In this document: positions 33,008-34,492 of the stretch, one piece after another | Position numbering within the stretch: position 1 is the first letter of the stretch | Layout: every line of letters begins with the position of its first letter | Source of the DNA: Cymbomonas tetramitiformis | Taxonomy: Eukaryota > Chlorophyta > Pyramimonadophyceae > Pyramimonadales > Pyramimonadaceae | Length of the DNA: 34,492 nucleotides | Reading direction: 5' to 3' | Assembly (NCBI GenBank): GCA_001247695.2 | Contig: LGRX02027065.1 | Coordinates: 1 to 34,492 of the forward strand | Notes under the pieces: generated by a model | Databases searched by the model: none | Seen by the model: only the letters and a program-made list of their open reading frames with translations | Told to the model about the DNA's origin: nothing | Translations under genes and position numbers: made by a program

Positions 33008-34492
33008 ATGGTGCAATATTGTACTGGAGAACCTGGTTCTAGTGGTCATTCTTCTCCCAACGACAGCCCCGAAAAAAAAGAACCCAAACCTTCGGTTCTA
33101 GCAGAAGAATCACCTGCGGCGCTAAACCTCGCAGAAGCCATGGAAGCAGCAGGGGAATTGTTGCCTTTCGAGCAGGGCGGCAACCCCTTGGATCAGTTGC
33201 AGGTCCACGCTGAAATAGATGCGTTCAGCGTGGACCTTGCTTCGGAGGGTCTGATCACCTGCCAGGAGCTGGTAAAGGTCACGGCCGATGGGTGGGAGTA
33301 CGTGCTTTTGGGGCAGTGCTTGGACCAGGGCGGTCTGAAGGATGGGGACGGCAAGCCCGTAATCATCCATGCAGACTTCGGACTGGAAAATGGCTGTGGG
33401 AAAGAGCTCCTGCTGAAATGCTTGGAGGACGGGTCCGGATATAATGTTTTCGAAAGCAAACTATACAAGGCGGACGAAAAAAACATCGTCAGCAATATAC
33501 TGACGTTGTGCGAGGAGCGGTACGGACCCCAACCCGAGGACGAGGACACACGCGTCATCGTGGACGCACCCCATGTAAGTCAGCAACTCGACGAGGATAA
33601 CGACGTCGCCTTGGAGCAGCCTAGGTGGAAGGCAAGGGAGGGCAGAAAGCTGTTTCTGCTTGAGTTTGAGGAGGTCAACAGCCTAGGTTTGCCTCTGTTA
33701 GTTGGGCTGGCATGACTTAAACAGATCTGGACGCCTCCTGTGTCGGGGCATGCATTTGCGAATCACGCTGCGATCTTCAACCTACGCAAACCAGGGAACC
33801 CAGGTGTCTTTCCCACCTTTGGGGATGCAATTGCGTACCTGACATGCCAGCACGGGGACGTGAAGGACATCACCTACGTGTTCCGTGAGGATAAAGGTGT
33901 TCAGGCAGCGGTGGACTTTACAGTCGTACGGGGTCCAAGTCCGGATGACCCCGAATATCTTTCCTTCGATGAGATGTCGCAGGAAGATAGTATGAACGCC
34001 AAACTGCATCGTACGAACGTGAAGAACGCTCGAACGGAGTTGGTGCCACGTTTGCTGAACGGCAAACAGCCGGTAAGCGACCGGCCTGCCTTTGAAAACC
34101 ACATTGTTTGCTTTTATTTGGCCTGTAACTTTCCTTTATTCCGAAATGGTGGTTTCTACAGGTGTACGTCTACCTCGAAGCCCAGTTCACTCGTGAGAAA
34201 AAACTTACGTATCGCATGCCCTTGGTACAGGGCATCCAAGTAGAAACAGTGATGGACTTGGGGCAGGAGGCTGGTCTTGATCTACACGGCGCGACAATCC
34301 GGTTCGTTGGCGCCAACTTGAGCCAAGGCAGCTCGGGTCAGTGGCATGCCACCTTGATGAGCGAGAAGCATTCCGGCAACACGGCCGAATACGTTATGTT
34401 TCAAACGCCTCTCCTTCAGAACCGACATGTCACGCTCAAGCGGGAGGAGCACTTTTGCGACAGATACCCGTTTCTTCAGCTGCAGAGCAACA
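33008..34492 (+). CDS. Hypothetical protein gene with two introns (partial, runs off right edge)
   Basis: Exon 1 (33008-33673) starts MVQYCTGEPGSSG and encodes an acidic protein. Exon 2 (33725-34072) continues IWTPPVSGHAFANHAAIFNL. Exon 3 (34162 to the window end) reads VYVYLEAQFTREKKL and stays open for 110 codons. Introns 33674-33724 (51 nt) and 34073-34161 (89 nt) both begin GT and end AG and keep phase 0. Codon bias and open frames across the splices support a real gene. I recognise no domain. The 51-nt intron begins GTCAAC, a weak donor, so its edges are less sure than the GTAAGC donor of the second. Confidence 0.6.
33674..33724 (+). other. Probable spliceosomal intron, 51 nt
   Basis: Begins gtcaac after a GAG codon and ends ttaaacag. 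It contains an in-frame TGA, so translation needs its removal. Phase 0 junction. Confidence 0.5.
34073..34161 (+). other. Spliceosomal intron, 89 nt
   Basis: Donor gtaagcgacc, pyrimidine-rich 3' part with acceptor tttctacag. Splicing removes an out-of-phase stretch and joins NGKQP to VYVYLEAQ. AT-richer than the exons. Confidence 0.75.

Overview
The window is nuclear DNA from a eukaryote: it has spliceosomal GT-AG introns at the right end and Ty3/gypsy-type LTR retrotransposons primed by initiator-Met tRNA. Nothing looks bacterial. The style (GC-rich chromoviruses, retrotransposon-borne methyltransferases, many low-complexity repeats) suggests a green alga or another protist alga such as a prasinophyte or dinoflagellate. 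That placement is inference, because no ribosomal or housekeeping gene is present.

Layout. About 28.7 kb is mobile DNA, almost all coding on the minus strand and nested. Element A is an old, decayed Ty3-like element. Its 5' part (LTR-like start and Gag) is at 22464-24178. Its 3' part (protease, reverse transcriptase, RNase H, then an unknown C-terminal region where integrase is expected) is at 4124-7493. The two halves are separated by element B at 7494-22463, a 14,970-bp chromovirus with two 693-bp LTRs, a 5-bp target duplication (actgc on both sides), a PBS and a polypurine tract. Element B itself carries a 1,085-bp TIR DNA transposon, D (9385-10469), with a 3-bp duplication; it splits B's chromodomain. 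The 3' end of A is cut by a third element, C (1-4126), whose 275-bp 5' LTR supplies the stop codon of A's last ORF. C has a 999-codon Gag-like frame that runs off the left edge.

To the right of A is element E (24179 to about 28765). It has a large ORF with a chromodomain-like segment, a PCIF1-like methyltransferase-type fold and an RNase H, followed by a zinc finger and a PD-(D/E)XK-like segment. No reverse transcriptase is visible. Next is F (28995-31936), a transposase-like gene of the GHTH/DUF7869 type. A 13-unit palindromic 42-bp minisatellite and a 31-bp-arm inverted repeat separate F from divergent plus-strand genes of unknown function at 32774-34492; the last of these has two introns.

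Most interesting: element B encodes two different DNA-methyltransferase-like domains in one pol frame. A phage-Dam-like N6-adenine domain with an NPPY motif lies between RNase H and integrase. A C5-cytosine methyltransferase with an intact PPC motif is fused after the chromodomain. Element E adds a third, PCIF1-like domain. The window therefore holds three methyltransferase types on neighbouring mobile elements. The two LTRs of B differ mainly by transitions, about half at CpG, and the gag region is broken by three in-frame TGA codons. Both fit decay of methylated CpG, though stop-codon readthrough is not excluded.
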